Assembly: GCF_003097235.1 (NCBI RefSeq)
Contig: NZ_QEQQ01000028.1
Span: forward strand, 1 to 64,000
Length of the DNA: 64,000 nucleotides
DNA from: Pseudomonas sp. CC120222-01a
Lineage (GTDB): Bacteria; Pseudomonadota; Gammaproteobacteria; Pseudomonadales; Pseudomonadaceae
Direction of reading: 5' to 3'
The position numbers and the translations under genes were made by a program. Positions 22,236-31,249 of this stretch are shown piece after piece. Each line of letters begins with the position of its first letter. Positions within the stretch are counted from its first letter, which is position 1. The notes under the pieces were generated by a model. That model worked only from the letters and a program-made list of their open reading frames with translations, was not told the origin of the DNA and did not search any database.

Positions 22236-24389
22236 CTAGCTGGAAGAACCGGATTCAGCCATTTGGCCACCTCCGGCAGTCACCACCTGCACCGACAGGC
22301 GCGGCGTAGCCAGGTCCAGCCCGGCCTCATCCAACTGGCGCTTCAAGGCCAGGTTGAACGCTCGCGACACTTCCCACTGCTTGATGGGGGCAGTCTTGAA
22401 CCGTGCCCGCAGGATCGCCGAGCCCGACTCGAAACTCTCCACCCCCTGCAACTCCAGTGGCGACCAGATATTGCGGCGCATCAGCGGGTCATTGCGCAGC
22501 TTTTGCCCCACTTCGCGAATCAGCGTGATCGCCTGGTCGATGTTCATGCTGTGCGGGATGGCCACCCGGAAGATCGCGTAGCCGAACTCACGGGAGTAGT
22601 TCTTGATGCTCTTGATCTCGCTGAACGGGATGGTGTGCACGATGCCGTCGATGTCTCGCAGGCGCACGGTACGGATGGTCAGGCCCTCGACCGTGCCCAG
22701 GTGGCCGCCGACATCGACGTAGTCGTCGATCGCCAGCGAGTCTTCGATGATGATGAACAAACCGGTGATCAGGTCGGCCACCAGCGACTGTGCGCCAAAG
22801 CCGATAGCCAGGCCGATCACACCGGCACCGGCCAGCAGCGGCGTGACGTTCATGCCCATGTTGGCCAGGGCGACGATCACCGCGATGATGAAGATCACCA
22901 CGAACAGCACGTTGCGGATCAGCGGCATCATGGTCTGCGCGCGGGCGTTGGCCAGGCCCCGGCGCGACCGCACCAGGGCATGGTGCACTGCCGTGTCGGC
23001 GAGGATCCACACCAGCCAGGCGACGATCAGCGTGCCGGCCAGGCCCAGCAGGCGCACGCTCACTTCATGGCCGTCGCCCTCGGCGAAGCCAATCATCGAC
23101 AGGCCCCACACGCGCAGCCCCAGCTCGATGAACACCAGCCAGATGAACAGGTGCACCAGCAGGTAGCCGAAGTTGCGCAGGCGCTCGGCGTACACCGCCT
23201 GACGCTTGCTGGCGCGTTTGGGGTTGGCGGCGTGGCGGCGCACCAGGCCGTTGAGCACCATGCACACCACCACCAGCACGGTGCACATCAGCGACTGGCG
23301 CAGGGCGGTGCTGGTGTCACCGGCGGATATGAAGGTAGCGAACAGTGAGACGGCGACCAGGATCAGCGCCGGCACGAACCAGAAGCTGCCGAGGATCTCG
23401 ATGGTGTCGCTCAGGGTACGCCGGGTCAGGCGTCGGGCCAGGGGCTGGTTGCGGATCAGGTGGGCGATCGGCCGGCGGAAGCGCAGGATGAACAGGCCGG
23501 ACGACAGCGCCGCGATGACATTGGCCAGGGTCGCCAGGGCATGGGCCAGGTGGGTACCCAGGGCGACCAGCATGCGCGGGTCGCTCATGGCCTCGCCAAA
23601 GGCGGCGAAGCTGCCGATCAGCCACAGCGGGCGGAACGCCTGGTGGCGCAGGATGTGCAGGGCGCGGTGGCGATGGGGGCCGTCGAGCAGTGAGAAGGCG
23701 ATTACGCAGATGGCCGAGAAGCAGGTGCCGACCACCAGTGCATAGGCCAGCACCATGGCCAGCGATTTGCCCAGCGACGGGGGCAGGGCGAAGCTCAGGT
23801 ACACGGTGAAGATCAGCGCCACCAGCCACGGCCCCAGTTTGCGCAGGGCGAAGCGCACCAGGTCCCAGGTACGGGGGTGTTGCGGCAGTTCCTCGGTCAG
23901 GCCGAAACGCACCCGCACGCGGTGGCCGACCCAGTTGAAGGCATAGGCCAGCAGGCTCCATACCGCGATGACCGCGGCAAAGCCGAACAGGATGGCCGGC
24001 CATTGATGCACCGGCACGATCAGTTCGGTGAGTTCGGCCTGGGCCTGTTCGATTTCCTGCGACCAGCGGTAGAACGGGCTGGAGTCACCGCTGAACTGCT
24101 TTTCGAGGTCGTTAAGGGCACCGCCGATGAGGCCCAGGACCCCTTGTTCGACGGTGGGTTGCGATTGCTTGGTGGCGTCGCGCAGCTTCTTCAGGTCGGC
24201 CAGCAGCTTGGCGCGTTGCTGGTCGTTCTCGAGGTTCTTGATGACCTCATCCAGGGATTTGCCCAGTGGCTCGGTGGCTTCGGGCTGGGCGGGGGCACTG
24301 GAGCCCAGCAGGCTGGGTAAGCCCGCCGCCTGGACCGGGGACATGAAGATGAACAGCAGCAGGGCTAGGCAACGCAGAAAGGCTGGCAC
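22236..24389 (-). CDS. Large MscS-family mechanosensitive ion channel
   Basis: An inner-membrane channel of 717 residues that would release solutes under hypo-osmotic shock. A signal peptide (MPAFLRCLALLLFIFMSPVQA) precedes a periplasmic region with a helical stretch (LDEVIKNLENDQQRAKLLADLKKLR). About ten transmembrane segments follow, then the MscS pore helix and beta domain (LANMGMNVTPLLAGAGVIGLAIGFGAQSLVADLITGLFIIIEDSLAIDDYVDVGG). The soluble C-terminus continues with GTVEGLTIRTVRLRDIDGIVHTIPFSEI. Length and layout resemble YbiO/YnaI-type channels rather than short MscS. It may share an operon with the small membrane protein upstream. Confidence 0.9.
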   Translation of the reverse strand: MPAFLRCLALLLFIFMSPVQAAGLPSLLGSSAPAQPEATEPLGKSLDEVIKNLENDQQRAKLLADLKKLRDATKQSQPTVEQGVLGLIGGALNDLEKQFSGDSSPFYRWSQEIEQAQAELTELIVPVHQWPAILFGFAAVIAVWSLLAYAFNWVGHRVRVRFGLTEELPQHPRTWDLVRFALRKLGPWLVALIFTVYLSFALPPSLGKSLAMVLAYALVVGTCFSAICVIAFSLLDGPHRHRALHILRHQAFRPLWLIGSFAAFGEAMSDPRMLVALGTHLAHALATLANVIAALSSGLFILRFRRPIAHLIRNQPLARRLTRRTLSDTIEILGSFWFVPALILVAVSLFATFISAGDTSTALRQSLMCTVLVVVCMVLNGLVRRHAANPKRASKRQAVYAERLRNFGYLLVHLFIWLVFIELGLRVWGLSMIGFAEGDGHEVSVRLLGLAGTLIVAWLVWILADTAVHHALVRSRRGLANARAQTMMPLIRNVLFVVIFIIAVIVALANMGMNVTPLLAGAGVIGLAIGFGAQSLVADLITGLFIIIEDSLAIDDYVDVGGHLGTVEGLTIRTVRLRDIDGIVHTIPFSEIKSIKNYSREFGYAIFRVAIPHSMNIDQAITLIREVGQKLRNDPLMRRNIWSPLELQGVESFESGSAILRARFKTAPIKQWEVSRAFNLALKRQLDEAGLDLATPRLSVQVVTAGGGQMAESGSSS

Positions 24390-24433
24390 CGGGAAATCTA
24401 CCTCAGGTCAAACGATTGACCGAGTGTAGAGGT

Positions 24434-24601
24434 TTATGTCGGCAGTTTCTCCAGGATCGTCCAGCAGGTGAGGCCAAAGATGCCCAGTGTGCCGATCCAC
24501 ATCATCAGCACGCCGATATTGCGCTCGCGCATGCTGAAACCGATGGTCAGTAGCATCAGGAACAGGAATACCGGCACGAACAGCGAGAGAAAGGGGGACA
24601 T
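24434..24601 (-). CDS. Small hypothetical membrane protein (55 aa)
   Basis: A 55-residue protein with two hydrophobic segments (FLSLFVPVFLFLMLLTIGF and VLMMWIGTLGIFGLTCWTIL) separated by a short charged turn (SMRERN). The ATG at 24601 has AAGGA nine bases upstream, better than an in-frame ATG at 24631. It lies 44 bases before the mechanosensitive channel start on the same strand, which suggests co-transcription. I do not recognise a family; function unknown. Confidence 0.7.
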   Translation of the reverse strand: MSPFLSLFVPVFLFLMLLTIGFSMRERNIGVLMMWIGTLGIFGLTCWTILEKLPT

Positions 24602-24698
24602 GGGCAGCGGTCCTTCTGCTTTGGGAGCCATACAACAAGCATAGCGGGTTGGGCAGAAGGGGGATTGATCTCAGGCAGGATTTGGCCTGAGGAATTCT

Positions 24699-24801
24699 GG
24701 GGCTACTGTGCAGCCCTTTCGCGACACAAGGCCGCTCCTACAGGGGATACGCGATTCCTGTAGGAGCGGCCTTGTGTCGCGAAAGGGGTGCGCAGCGCCC
24801 C
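24699..24801. repeat. REP pair after apeB
   Basis: Inverted copies with exactly complementary stems (cgcgacacaaggccgctcc / ggagcggccttgtgtcgcg) and outer hairpin arms of the GGGGCT..AGCCC type. A separate 7-bp inverted repeat (CTCAGGC / GCCTGAG) lies at 24671-24692. Together they separate apeB from the small membrane gene. Confidence 0.88.
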
Positions 24802-24808
24802 CAGGATG

Positions 24809-26098
24809 TCAGGGCAGCTCGCGGCTACGGTAGAAGGCGCTCAGCACCTTCACCAGGTGCGCCAAATCATGGCTGCCACACAGCTCGCGGATCGAATGCA
24901 TGGCAAAGGTCGGCAAGCCGATATCCACCGTACGCACCCCCAGATGGCTGGCGGCAATCGGCCCGATGGTCGAACCACAGCCCATGTCGCTGCGCACCAC
25001 GAAGCTCTGCACCGGCACTTCCTCGGCCATGCACAGGTGGCGGAAGAACCCGGCGGTTTCGCTGTTGGTGGCGTAGCGCTGGTTGTTGTTGACCTTGATC
25101 ACCGGCCCGGCGTTGAGTTTGGGCCCGTGGTTGCCGTCGTGCTTGTCGGCATAGTTGGGGTGCACACCGTGGGCGTTGTCGGCCGAGACCATCAGCGAAC
25201 GCTGGATGGTGCGCACGTAGGCGTCGCCGTCCGGCAGCAGGCGCTGCAGGGTCTGTTCGAGCATCGGGCCATCGGCGCCGCAGGCCGAGCAGCTGCCGAC
25301 TTCTTCATGGTCGTTGCACACCAGCACGCAGGTCTCGTCGCTGTCGGCGCTGAGCAGCGCCTGCAGGCCGGCGTAGCACGACAGCAGGTTGTCCAGGCGG
25401 GCGCCGGCGATGAAGTCGCCGTTCAGGCCGATCAGCGCGGCGTCCTGGGTGTCGTAGAAGCTCAGCTCGTAATCCAGCACCACGTCGGCGTTGAGGTCGT
25501 GCTCGCGGGCCAACTGCTCGGTGAGCACGGCACGGAAGTCGATGCGCTCGTCACCGGCCACCTGGGCCAGCACCGGCGGCAGTTCGGTCTGCGGGTTGAT
25601 TTGCCAGCCTTCGTTGGCGGTGCGGTTCAGGTGGATCGCCAGGTTGGGGATGATCGCGATCGGCAGCTTGAAGTCGATCAGCTGGCTTTCGACCTTGCCG
25701 TCACGGCGGAAGGTAACGCGCCCGGCCAGCGACAGGTCGCGGTCGAACCACGGCGCCAGCAGCGCACCGCCGTACACTTCCACGCCCAGTTGCAGGAAGC
25801 CCTGGCGCTGCAGTTCGGGCTGTGGCTTGACCCGCAGGCACGGGCTGTCGGTGTGGGCGCCGACCATGCGGATGCCGTTCAGCAGCGGCGGCTGCTTGCC
25901 CAGCTTGATGGCGATGATCGAGGAGTCGTTGCGGGTAACGTAGTAGCGGCCACCGGGCACCGTGGCCCAGCTGTCACGCTCGTCCAGGCGCTGGTAGCCG
26001 GCCGCCTCCAGGCGCTGGGCCAGGCTGGCGGTGGCATGGAAGGGCGTCGGGGAGGCCTTGAGGAATTCAATCAGGCCGGTATTCAGTGCTTCGCGCAT
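24809..26098 (-). CDS. apeB: M18-family aspartyl aminopeptidase
   Basis: A cytoplasmic metallo-aminopeptidase of 429 residues that removes N-terminal acidic residues. Motifs are [13 protein letters not shown] (His and Asp metal ligands, about 80-92), [32 protein letters not shown] (catalytic Glu and ligand Glu), and the C-terminal [20 protein letters not shown] with the last His ligand. Length is typical of bacterial ApeB/PepC. It is followed by a REP pair and preceded, 44 bases away, by rluA on the same strand. Confidence 0.93.
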   Translation of the reverse strand: MREALNTGLIEFLKASPTPFHATASLAQRLEAAGYQRLDERDSWATVPGGRYYVTRNDSSIIAIKLGKQPPLLNGIRMVGAHTDSPCLRVKPQPELQRQGFLQLGVEVYGGALLAPWFDRDLSLAGRVTFRRDGKVESQLIDFKLPIAIIPNLAIHLNRTANEGWQINPQTELPPVLAQVAGDERIDFRAVLTEQLAREHDLNADVVLDYELSFYDTQDAALIGLNGDFIAGARLDNLLSCYAGLQALLSADSDETCVLVCNDHEEVGSCSACGADGPMLEQTLQRLLPDGDAYVRTIQRSLMVSADNAHGVHPNYADKHDGNHGPKLNAGPVIKVNNNQRYATNSETAGFFRHLCMAEEVPVQSFVVRSDMGCGSTIGPIAASHLGVRTVDIGLPTFAMHSIRELCGSHDLAHLVKVLSAFYRSRELP

Positions 26099-26142
26099 AA
26101 CTCACTCCAGACAGCAGTGGCGCGAGTTTAGCGCAGATACCT

Positions 26143-26778
26143 TCAGAAGGGGGCAGGGCACTCGAACTTCAAGCGCTCCCCGGAAACCGGGTGAGTGAAG
26201 CTCAGCATCGAGGCATGCAGGCACAGCCGCTCATGGGCCGCCAGCGCCTCTGGGTTGGCATACAGGCGGTCGCCGAGCAACGGATGGCCGATCGACAGCA
26301 TGTGCACGCGCAACTGGTGCGAACGCCCGGTAATTGGCGTCAGCTCGACCCGGCAGTGGTCCCCGCAACGCTCGACGATGCGCCAGAAGGTCAGCGCATG
26401 CTTGCCCTGCTCATGGTCCACCACGTGCCGAGGCTTGGTCGGCGGGTCGTAGCGCAAGGGCAGGTCGATGCTGCCGCTGTCCAGCGCCGGCTGGCCCCAG
26501 CACAACGCGGTGTAGGCCTTTTCGGTCTCGCGGTCGTGGAACTGGCGCGACAGCTCGCGGTGGCTGTCGGCATCGCGGGCCAGCAGGATGATGCCGGAGG
26601 TTTCCCAGTCCAGGCGGTGCACGATCAGTGCGTCCGGATAGCCGTTTTCCTGCAGGCGGGTGATCAGGCAGTCCTTGTTGTCCTCCGCACGGCCGGGTAC
26701 CGACAGCAGCAAGGTCGGTTTGTTGATCACCAGGATGGCGGCGTCCTCGAAGAGGATCTGGACGTTTGAAAGCGGCAT
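26143..26778 (-). CDS. rluA: RluA-family RNA pseudouridine synthase
   Basis: A 211-residue pseudouridine synthase. The catalytic Asp lies in IVHRLDWETSGIILLARD (about residue 56), the RluA-family signature; LTPITGRSHQLRVHMLSIGHPLLGDRLY is the conserved C-terminal motif. There is no N-terminal S4 domain, which fits RluA (modifying 23S rRNA and some tRNA) rather than RluC/RluD, although subgroup specificity cannot be proved from sequence. It lies downstream of minE, separated by a REP pair. Confidence 0.85.
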   Translation of the reverse strand: MPLSNVQILFEDAAILVINKPTLLLSVPGRAEDNKDCLITRLQENGYPDALIVHRLDWETSGIILLARDADSHRELSRQFHDRETEKAYTALCWGQPALDSGSIDLPLRYDPPTKPRHVVDHEQGKHALTFWRIVERCGDHCRVELTPITGRSHQLRVHMLSIGHPLLGDRLYANPEALAAHERLCLHASMLSFTHPVSGERLKFECPAPF

Positions 26779-26811
26779 TGCTTGGTCTCGGTTAAATCGG
26801 GGAAAACCATT

Positions 26812-26930
26812 GGGGCCGCTTTGCGGCCCTTTCGCGACACAAGGCCGCTCCCACAGGGGAATGCATAACCCTTGTGGGAGCGGCCTTGCCGGGGCGCCGG
26901 ACCGGTCGGAAAGGGCTGCAAAGCAGCCCC
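26812..26930. repeat. REP pair with chimeric right arm between minE and rluA
   Basis: The left copy is a standard REP (cgcgacacaaggccgctcc). The right copy reads TGTGGGAGCGGCCTTG and then contains CCGGGGCGCCGGACCGGTCGG in place of the usual tgtcgcg, with outer GGGGC..GCCCC arms. The insert resembles that in the pair at 15745-15858. Confidence 0.85.
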
Positions 26931-26944
26931 AGCTTTTAGCCAGA

Positions 26945-27199
26945 TCAGCGATCAGGCAAGGTGATGTTCAGTTCCAGAATCGAGCAGCTGCCCTGGTTTT
27001 CCAGCTCGATGTGCACATCATCGTTGCCGATGTTCACATACTTGCGGATCACTTCCAGCAGTTCTTTCTGCAGCGCCGGCAGGTAGTCCGGTTCGCTGCG
27101 CTGGCCGCGCTCATGCGCCACGATGATCTGTAGACGCTCTTTCGCTACCGACGCGCTGGTCTGTTTCTGTCTGCCACGAAAGAAGTCAAAAAGGTTCAT
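26945..27199 (-). CDS. minE: Cell-division topological specificity factor MinE
   Basis: An 84-residue regulator that stimulates MinD ATPase and drives pole-to-pole oscillation, keeping MinCD off midcell. The N-terminal membrane-targeting amphipathic region ([33 protein letters not shown]) includes the MinD-contact segment, and the C-terminal dimerisation part is [29 protein letters not shown]. It starts three bases after the minD stop, so the genes are translated together. Confidence 0.96.
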   Translation of the reverse strand: MNLFDFFRGRQKQTSASVAKERLQIIVAHERGQRSEPDYLPALQKELLEVIRKYVNIGNDDVHIELENQGSCSILELNITLPDR

Positions 27200-27202
27200 G
27201 GT

Positions 27203-28015
27203 TTACTTGCCTCCAAACAGGCGCGCGAAGAATCCTTGCTTCGGCACTTCGATGAAACGCAGGGGTTTCTCTTTGCCCAGGAGGCGGTCGACCGTGTCGC
27301 TGTACGCCTGGCCGGCATCGCTCTGGTCGTCGAGGATGACCGGGATACCCTGGTTGGAGGCCTTGAGTACGGCCTGCGACTCGGGGATCACACCCTTGAG
27401 CTTGATCGCCAGGATCTCTTCGACGTCGGCGATGCTGAGCATTTCGCCCTTTTCGACGCGCTCTGGGTGGTAACGGGTGATCAGCAGGTGTTCCTTGATC
27501 GGCTCTTCGCCGTTCTCGGAGCGGCGCGACTTGCTCGACAGGATGCCCAGCATGCGGTCCGAGTCACGTACCGAGGACACTTCAGGGTTGGTCACGACAA
27601 TGGCTTCGTCGGCGAAGTACATTGCCAGGTGCGCGCCTTTCTCGATACCGGCCGGGGAGTCGCAGATGACGTAATCGAACTGTTCTTTCAGTTCCATCAG
27701 CACCTTCTCGACGCCCTCCTGGGTCAGCGCGTCCTTGTCGCGGGTCTGGCTGGCGGCCAGCACGAACAGGTTCTCGAGGCGCTTGTCCTTGATCAGGGCC
27801 TGCTGCAGGTTGGCTTCGCCGTTGACCACGTTGACGAAGTCGTACACCACGCGGCGCTCGCAGCCCATGATCAGGTCGAGGTTACGCAGGCCCACGTCGA
27901 AGTCGACGATGACAGTCTTGTGGCCGCGCAGTGCGAGGCCGGTGCCGATGGCGGCGCTGGTGGTGGTCTTGCCCACACCCCCCTTGCCGGAAGTAACGAC
28001 GAGAATCTTGGCCAA
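27203..28015 (-). CDS. minD: Septum-site determining ATPase MinD
   Basis: A 270-residue membrane-associated ATPase that recruits MinC to the membrane and oscillates with MinE. The deviant Walker A is TSGKGGVGKTTTSAA (about 7-21); switch I DFDVGLRNLDL and switch II/Walker B YVICDSPAGIEKGAHLAM are clear. The C-terminal amphipathic membrane helix is GFFARLFGGK. The start codon is TTG (28015), preceded by AGGGGTG seven bases upstream, so the rare start may limit synthesis. It lies 100 bases after minC and three bases before minE. Confidence 0.96.
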   Translation of the reverse strand: MAKILVVTSGKGGVGKTTTSAAIGTGLALRGHKTVIVDFDVGLRNLDLIMGCERRVVYDFVNVVNGEANLQQALIKDKRLENLFVLAASQTRDKDALTQEGVEKVLMELKEQFDYVICDSPAGIEKGAHLAMYFADEAIVVTNPEVSSVRDSDRMLGILSSKSRRSENGEEPIKEHLLITRYHPERVEKGEMLSIADVEEILAIKLKGVIPESQAVLKASNQGIPVILDDQSDAGQAYSDTVDRLLGKEKPLRFIEVPKQGFFARLFGGK

Positions 28016-28115
28016 GGTGTTTCACCCCTAAATAAGTCGGGACTCGTGTCCCAGCAAAATGCAAAAAAACGGCAACAGATAAAAAAGTTGCTCTAAAAAT
28101 GACGGCAAGTATCCG

Positions 28116-28883
28116 TTAAAGACGGGTGATGTTCAACACGTCACCGGACAGGCTGACTTGCACGCCGGCACCCCACAGCGGGTCGCGGCGCAGGTCTTCG
28201 CACACCTTGTACTGGCCGGCGATCGAGACCATTTCAGCGGTCATCTGCTGGCAGAAGATACGTGCCTTGGTATTGCCTTTGATCCCGGCCAGGGCGCGGC
28301 CGCGCATGGCGCCGTACACATGGATGTTGCCATCGGCGAGAAGTTCCGCACCCGGGCTGACCGAAGCGGTGACGATCAGGTCGCCGCCCTGGGCGTAGAT
28401 CTGTTGGCCGCCGCGCACAGGGGAGGTGATGATGCGGGTAGGGCGCACTTCTGGCTCGGCTGGCGCCGGAGCCGGGGCCGGCTCAGGAACGGGCTCGACC
28501 TTCTTCACCTCCGGTTCGGGCTCCAGCGGCCGCTCGCGGGCGCCGGACGGCGGCAGCACCGGCAGGTCGATGGCGATCGCCGCAGCGATATCCTCGATGC
28601 GGTTGGCACGGATCGCCAGGGTACGCAGGCCATGATGGCGACAGATACGCATCAGCCCGGGCAGGTCGATCGCCCCTTCGTCGGCCGGCAGCTTGTCCAG
28701 CGCCAGCACCAGCGGCGTGTTGCTGAAGAAATTCGGGGCCTGGGCCACTTTCGCCGCCAGCTGGCGGTCGAGGGCTTCCAGGTCGTTACGCCCCAGTTCC
28801 AGCACAGTGATGGCGAGCATGCTGCCCTTGAGCTGGAACACGGAGGCGGTGTCGGGTGTGTGGTTTGGGCTCATGGTCTGCAT
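28116..28883 (-). CDS. minC: Septum-site determining protein MinC
   Basis: The FtsZ-assembly inhibitor, about 255 residues. The N-terminal FtsZ-interacting domain ([28 protein letters not shown]) is joined by a Pro/Glu/Ala-rich linker ([25 protein letters not shown], about 140-165) to the C-terminal beta-helix that binds MinD ([48 protein letters not shown]). Two ATGs at 28883 and 28874 are possible, and neither has a strong Shine-Dalgarno. It is the first gene of minCDE and diverges from lpxL. Confidence 0.94.
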   Translation of the reverse strand: MQTMSPNHTPDTASVFQLKGSMLAITVLELGRNDLEALDRQLAAKVAQAPNFFSNTPLVLALDKLPADEGAIDLPGLMRICRHHGLRTLAIRANRIEDIAAAIAIDLPVLPPSGARERPLEPEPEVKKVEPVPEPAPAPAPAEPEVRPTRIITSPVRGGQQIYAQGGDLIVTASVSPGAELLADGNIHVYGAMRGRALAGIKGNTKARIFCQQMTAEMVSIAGQYKVCEDLRRDPLWGAGVQVSLSGDVLNITRL

Positions 28884-28927
28884 AGACGGCTTGTTGCGAA
28901 AAAAGTGCCCTGACTTATAGCGATAAG

Positions 28928-28965
28928 ACCGGTTGGCCGCAACCGGTGCCGATCCGTTGTAGAAT
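28928..28965 (+). promoter_or_regulatory. Candidate promoter elements of the lpxL-type gene
   Basis: ACCGGTTG-GCCG-CAACCGGT (28928-28947) is a perfect 8-bp inverted repeat, and TAGAAT at 28960-28965 is a plausible -10 box thirty bases before the ATG. The -35 match is poor, so this call is weak. Confidence 0.3.
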
Positions 28966-28994
28966 GCTCGGCCTTTGTCTTGCCGGAAGCTTCA

Positions 28995-29930
28995 ATGGAA
29001 CGCCCGCGTTTTCGACCCTATTTCCTCCACCCGCGATTCTGGGGCCTGTGGCTGGGCCTGGGCCTGCTGTGGCTGGTGGTACAGTTGCCCTACCGTGCCC
29101 TGCTGTGGCTCGGCGGTGCCCTGGGCGCGCTGATGTACCGCGTGGCCGGCGAGCGCCGGCGCATCGCCGCGCGCAACCTCGAACTGTGCTTCCCGGAACT
29201 GTCCGACGACGAACGGCGGCGTCTGCTCAAGGCCAACTTCGCCTCCACCGGCATCGCCTTCTTCGAAATGGCCATGAGCTGGTGGTGGCCCAAGGCCCGT
29301 CTGGCACGCCTGGCCCACATCGAAGGCCTCGAGCACCTGCAGGCGGCGCAGCAGGCCGGGCAGGGTGCCATCCTGATGGCGGTGCACTTCACCACCCTGG
29401 AAATCGGCGCCGCGTTGCTTGGCCAGGCGCATACCATCGACGGCATGTACCGCGAGCACGGCAACCCGCTGTTCGACTTCATCCAGCGCAGTGGCCGTGA
29501 GCGGCACAACCTCGATTCGCTGGCCGTGGAGCGTGATGACGTGCGTGGCATGCTCAAGCTGCTGCGCTCGGGCCGGGCGATCTGGTACGCACCGGACCAG
29601 GACTACGGCGCCAAGCAGAGCATCTTCGTGCCGTTGTTCGGTATTCCGGCAGCCACGGTTACCGCGACCACCAAGTTTGCCCGCCTGGGCAAGGCGCAGG
29701 TGATTCCGTTCACCCAGAAGCGTCTGGAGGACGGCAGCGGCTATCGTCTGGTGATTCACCCGCCGTTGGCAGACTTCCCCGGCGAGAGCGAAGAAGCCGA
29801 TTGCCTGCGCATCAACCAGTGGGTCGAAGGTGTGCTGCGCGAGTGCCCGGAGCAGTACCTGTGGGCGCACCGGCGCTTCAAGTCGCGGCCTGAGGGCGCG
29901 CCACGGCTGTACGACAAGAAAAAACGCTAG
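28995..29930 (+). CDS. Lipid A biosynthesis lauroyl acyltransferase (LpxL/HtrB family)
   Basis: An inner-membrane acyltransferase of 311 residues that adds a secondary fatty acid to Kdo-lipid IV-A. The N-terminal membrane anchor is WGLWLGLGLLWLVVQLPYRALLWL. The HX4(D/E) catalytic motif is in AVHFTTLEIGAALL; other family segments are RIAARNLELCFPELSDDERRRLL and WYAPDQDYGAKQSIFVPLFGIPAATVTATTKFAR. The ATG at 28995 follows GGAAG by six bases. It diverges from minC. P. putida group species have more than one lpxL-type gene, so the exact acyl position is not assigned. Confidence 0.88.
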   Translation: MERPRFRPYFLHPRFWGLWLGLGLLWLVVQLPYRALLWLGGALGALMYRVAGERRRIAARNLELCFPELSDDERRRLLKANFASTGIAFFEMAMSWWWPKARLARLAHIEGLEHLQAAQQAGQGAILMAVHFTTLEIGAALLGQAHTIDGMYREHGNPLFDFIQRSGRERHNLDSLAVERDDVRGMLKLLRSGRAIWYAPDQDYGAKQSIFVPLFGIPAATVTATTKFARLGKAQVIPFTQKRLEDGSGYRLVIHPPLADFPGESEEADCLRINQWVEGVLRECPEQYLWAHRRFKSRPEGAPRLYDKKKR

Positions 29931-29937
29931 ACCGTTT

Positions 29938-29964
29938 GTTGCCTGTGCCGGCCTCTTCGCGGGC
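29938..29964. repeat. Single partial REP between lpxL and the patatin gene
   Basis: One half-copy (TTGCCTGTGCCGGCCTCTTC followed by GCGGGCC), without the GCTCCCACA core or an inverted partner. It looks like a REP remnant in the leader of the patatin gene. Confidence 0.6.
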
Positions 29965-29995
29965 CTGAAAGCACATCAACCCCAGGAAGGAATCC

Positions 29996-31144
29996 ATGGC
30001 GCCACCCCCGGTAACTGGTCTGATCCTCTCTGGCGGCGGTGCCCGCGCCGCCTATCAGGTCGGCGTCCTTGCCGGCATCGCTGAACTGCTGCCGCCCGGC
30101 GCGCATAACCCGTTCCCGGTCATCGTCGGCACCTCGGCCGGTGCCATCAACGCCGTCACCCTGGCCAGTGGCGCCACCCGCTTCAACGATGCGGTGCAGC
30201 GCCTCACCACGTTCTGGCAGAACTTCCGCAGCCGCCTGGTGATCCGCAGCGATTGGCCCGGCGTCGTGCGCCAGGCCAGCCGCTTCGTTGGCCATAGCCT
30301 GCTGGGCCTGGGCGGCCAGGTGCCGGTGGCCTTGCTCGACAGCAGCCCGCTGCGGGGCCTGTTGCAGTCGCACCTGGACCTGGATGGCATCGGCCATTCC
30401 ATCGCCGCCGAACAGCTACGGGCAGTCGCCGTGACCGCCTTCGGCTACGAAAGCGGCCAGGCGGTGACCTTCTACCAGGGGCGCGGCACCATCGATGCCT
30501 GGCTGCGCCACCGCCGTATCGGCGTGCCCACACCGTTGACCATCGACCACCTGCTGGCCAGCGCGGCGATCCCGCTGCTGTTCGCCCCGGTACGCCTGGG
30601 TGACGAGTATTACGGTGACGGCGCGGTGCGCCAGTCGGCACCGATCAGCCCGGCCCTGCACCTGGGTGCCAGCCGGGTGCTGGTAGTCGGGGTCAGCGGC
30701 AACCCGCAGCGCCCGGCGGCACCGTTGCCGACCCAGCGCGTGTTCAGCGGCCAGCAGCCGAGCCTGGCGCAGATCGGTGCGCACATGCTCAACAGCACGT
30801 TCATCGACAGCCTTGAAGACGATATCGAGCTGCTGCAGCGGCTCAACCACCTCAGTCGGCTGCTGCCGGCGCACCTGGATGCACGGCGCCTGGGGCTGGC
30901 GCCGATCGAGGTGCTGGTGGTAGCGCCCAGCCAGCCGCTGGACGAGATTGCGGCGCGGCACCGGCGCGAGTTACCGGCGGCATTGCGCCTGTTCCTGCGT
31001 GGTCCGGGGGCGACCCGGACCAGCGGGGCAGGGGTGTTGAGCTATCTGTTGTTCGAGGCCAGCTATTGCAGCGAGCTGATCGAACTGGGGCGGCGCGATG
31101 CCCTGGCCAAGAAGCGCGAGCTGTGCCAGTTCCTGGGGATTTGA
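29996..31144 (+). CDS. Patatin-like phospholipase
   Basis: A 382-residue lipid acyl hydrolase. The oxyanion motif is LILSGGGARAAYQVGVLAGI (about 9-28), the nucleophile elbow is VGTSAGAINAV (Ser at about 48), and the catalytic Asp is in YYGDGAVRQSAP (DGA). No signal peptide is evident, so it should be cytoplasmic or peripheral. AGGAAGG lies six bases before the ATG. It follows lpxL on the same strand but is separated by 65 bases containing a partial REP. Adjacent lpxL and mlaA genes suggest a role in membrane lipid turnover; the substrate is not known. Confidence 0.88.
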   Translation: MAPPPVTGLILSGGGARAAYQVGVLAGIAELLPPGAHNPFPVIVGTSAGAINAVTLASGATRFNDAVQRLTTFWQNFRSRLVIRSDWPGVVRQASRFVGHSLLGLGGQVPVALLDSSPLRGLLQSHLDLDGIGHSIAAEQLRAVAVTAFGYESGQAVTFYQGRGTIDAWLRHRRIGVPTPLTIDHLLASAAIPLLFAPVRLGDEYYGDGAVRQSAPISPALHLGASRVLVVGVSGNPQRPAAPLPTQRVFSGQQPSLAQIGAHMLNSTFIDSLEDDIELLQRLNHLSRLLPAHLDARRLGLAPIEVLVVAPSQPLDEIAARHRRELPAALRLFLRGPGATRTSGAGVLSYLLFEASYCSELIELGRRDALAKKRELCQFLGI

Positions 31145-31146
31145 TG

Positions 31147-31248
31147 TTGCCTGTGCCGGCCTCTTCGCGGGGCAAGCCCGCTCCCACAATGACCGCGCAG
31201 ACACAGATCCTGTAGGAGCGGGCTTGTCCCGCGAAGAGGCCGGGCCTG
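31147..31248. repeat. REP pair between convergent patatin and mlaA genes
   Basis: Inverted copies, stem type ggggcaagccc / gggcttgtccc, each with the TTGCCTGTGCCGGCC-type flank. It ends directly at the mlaA stop codon (31250). Confidence 0.87.
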
Positions 31249-31249
31249 C

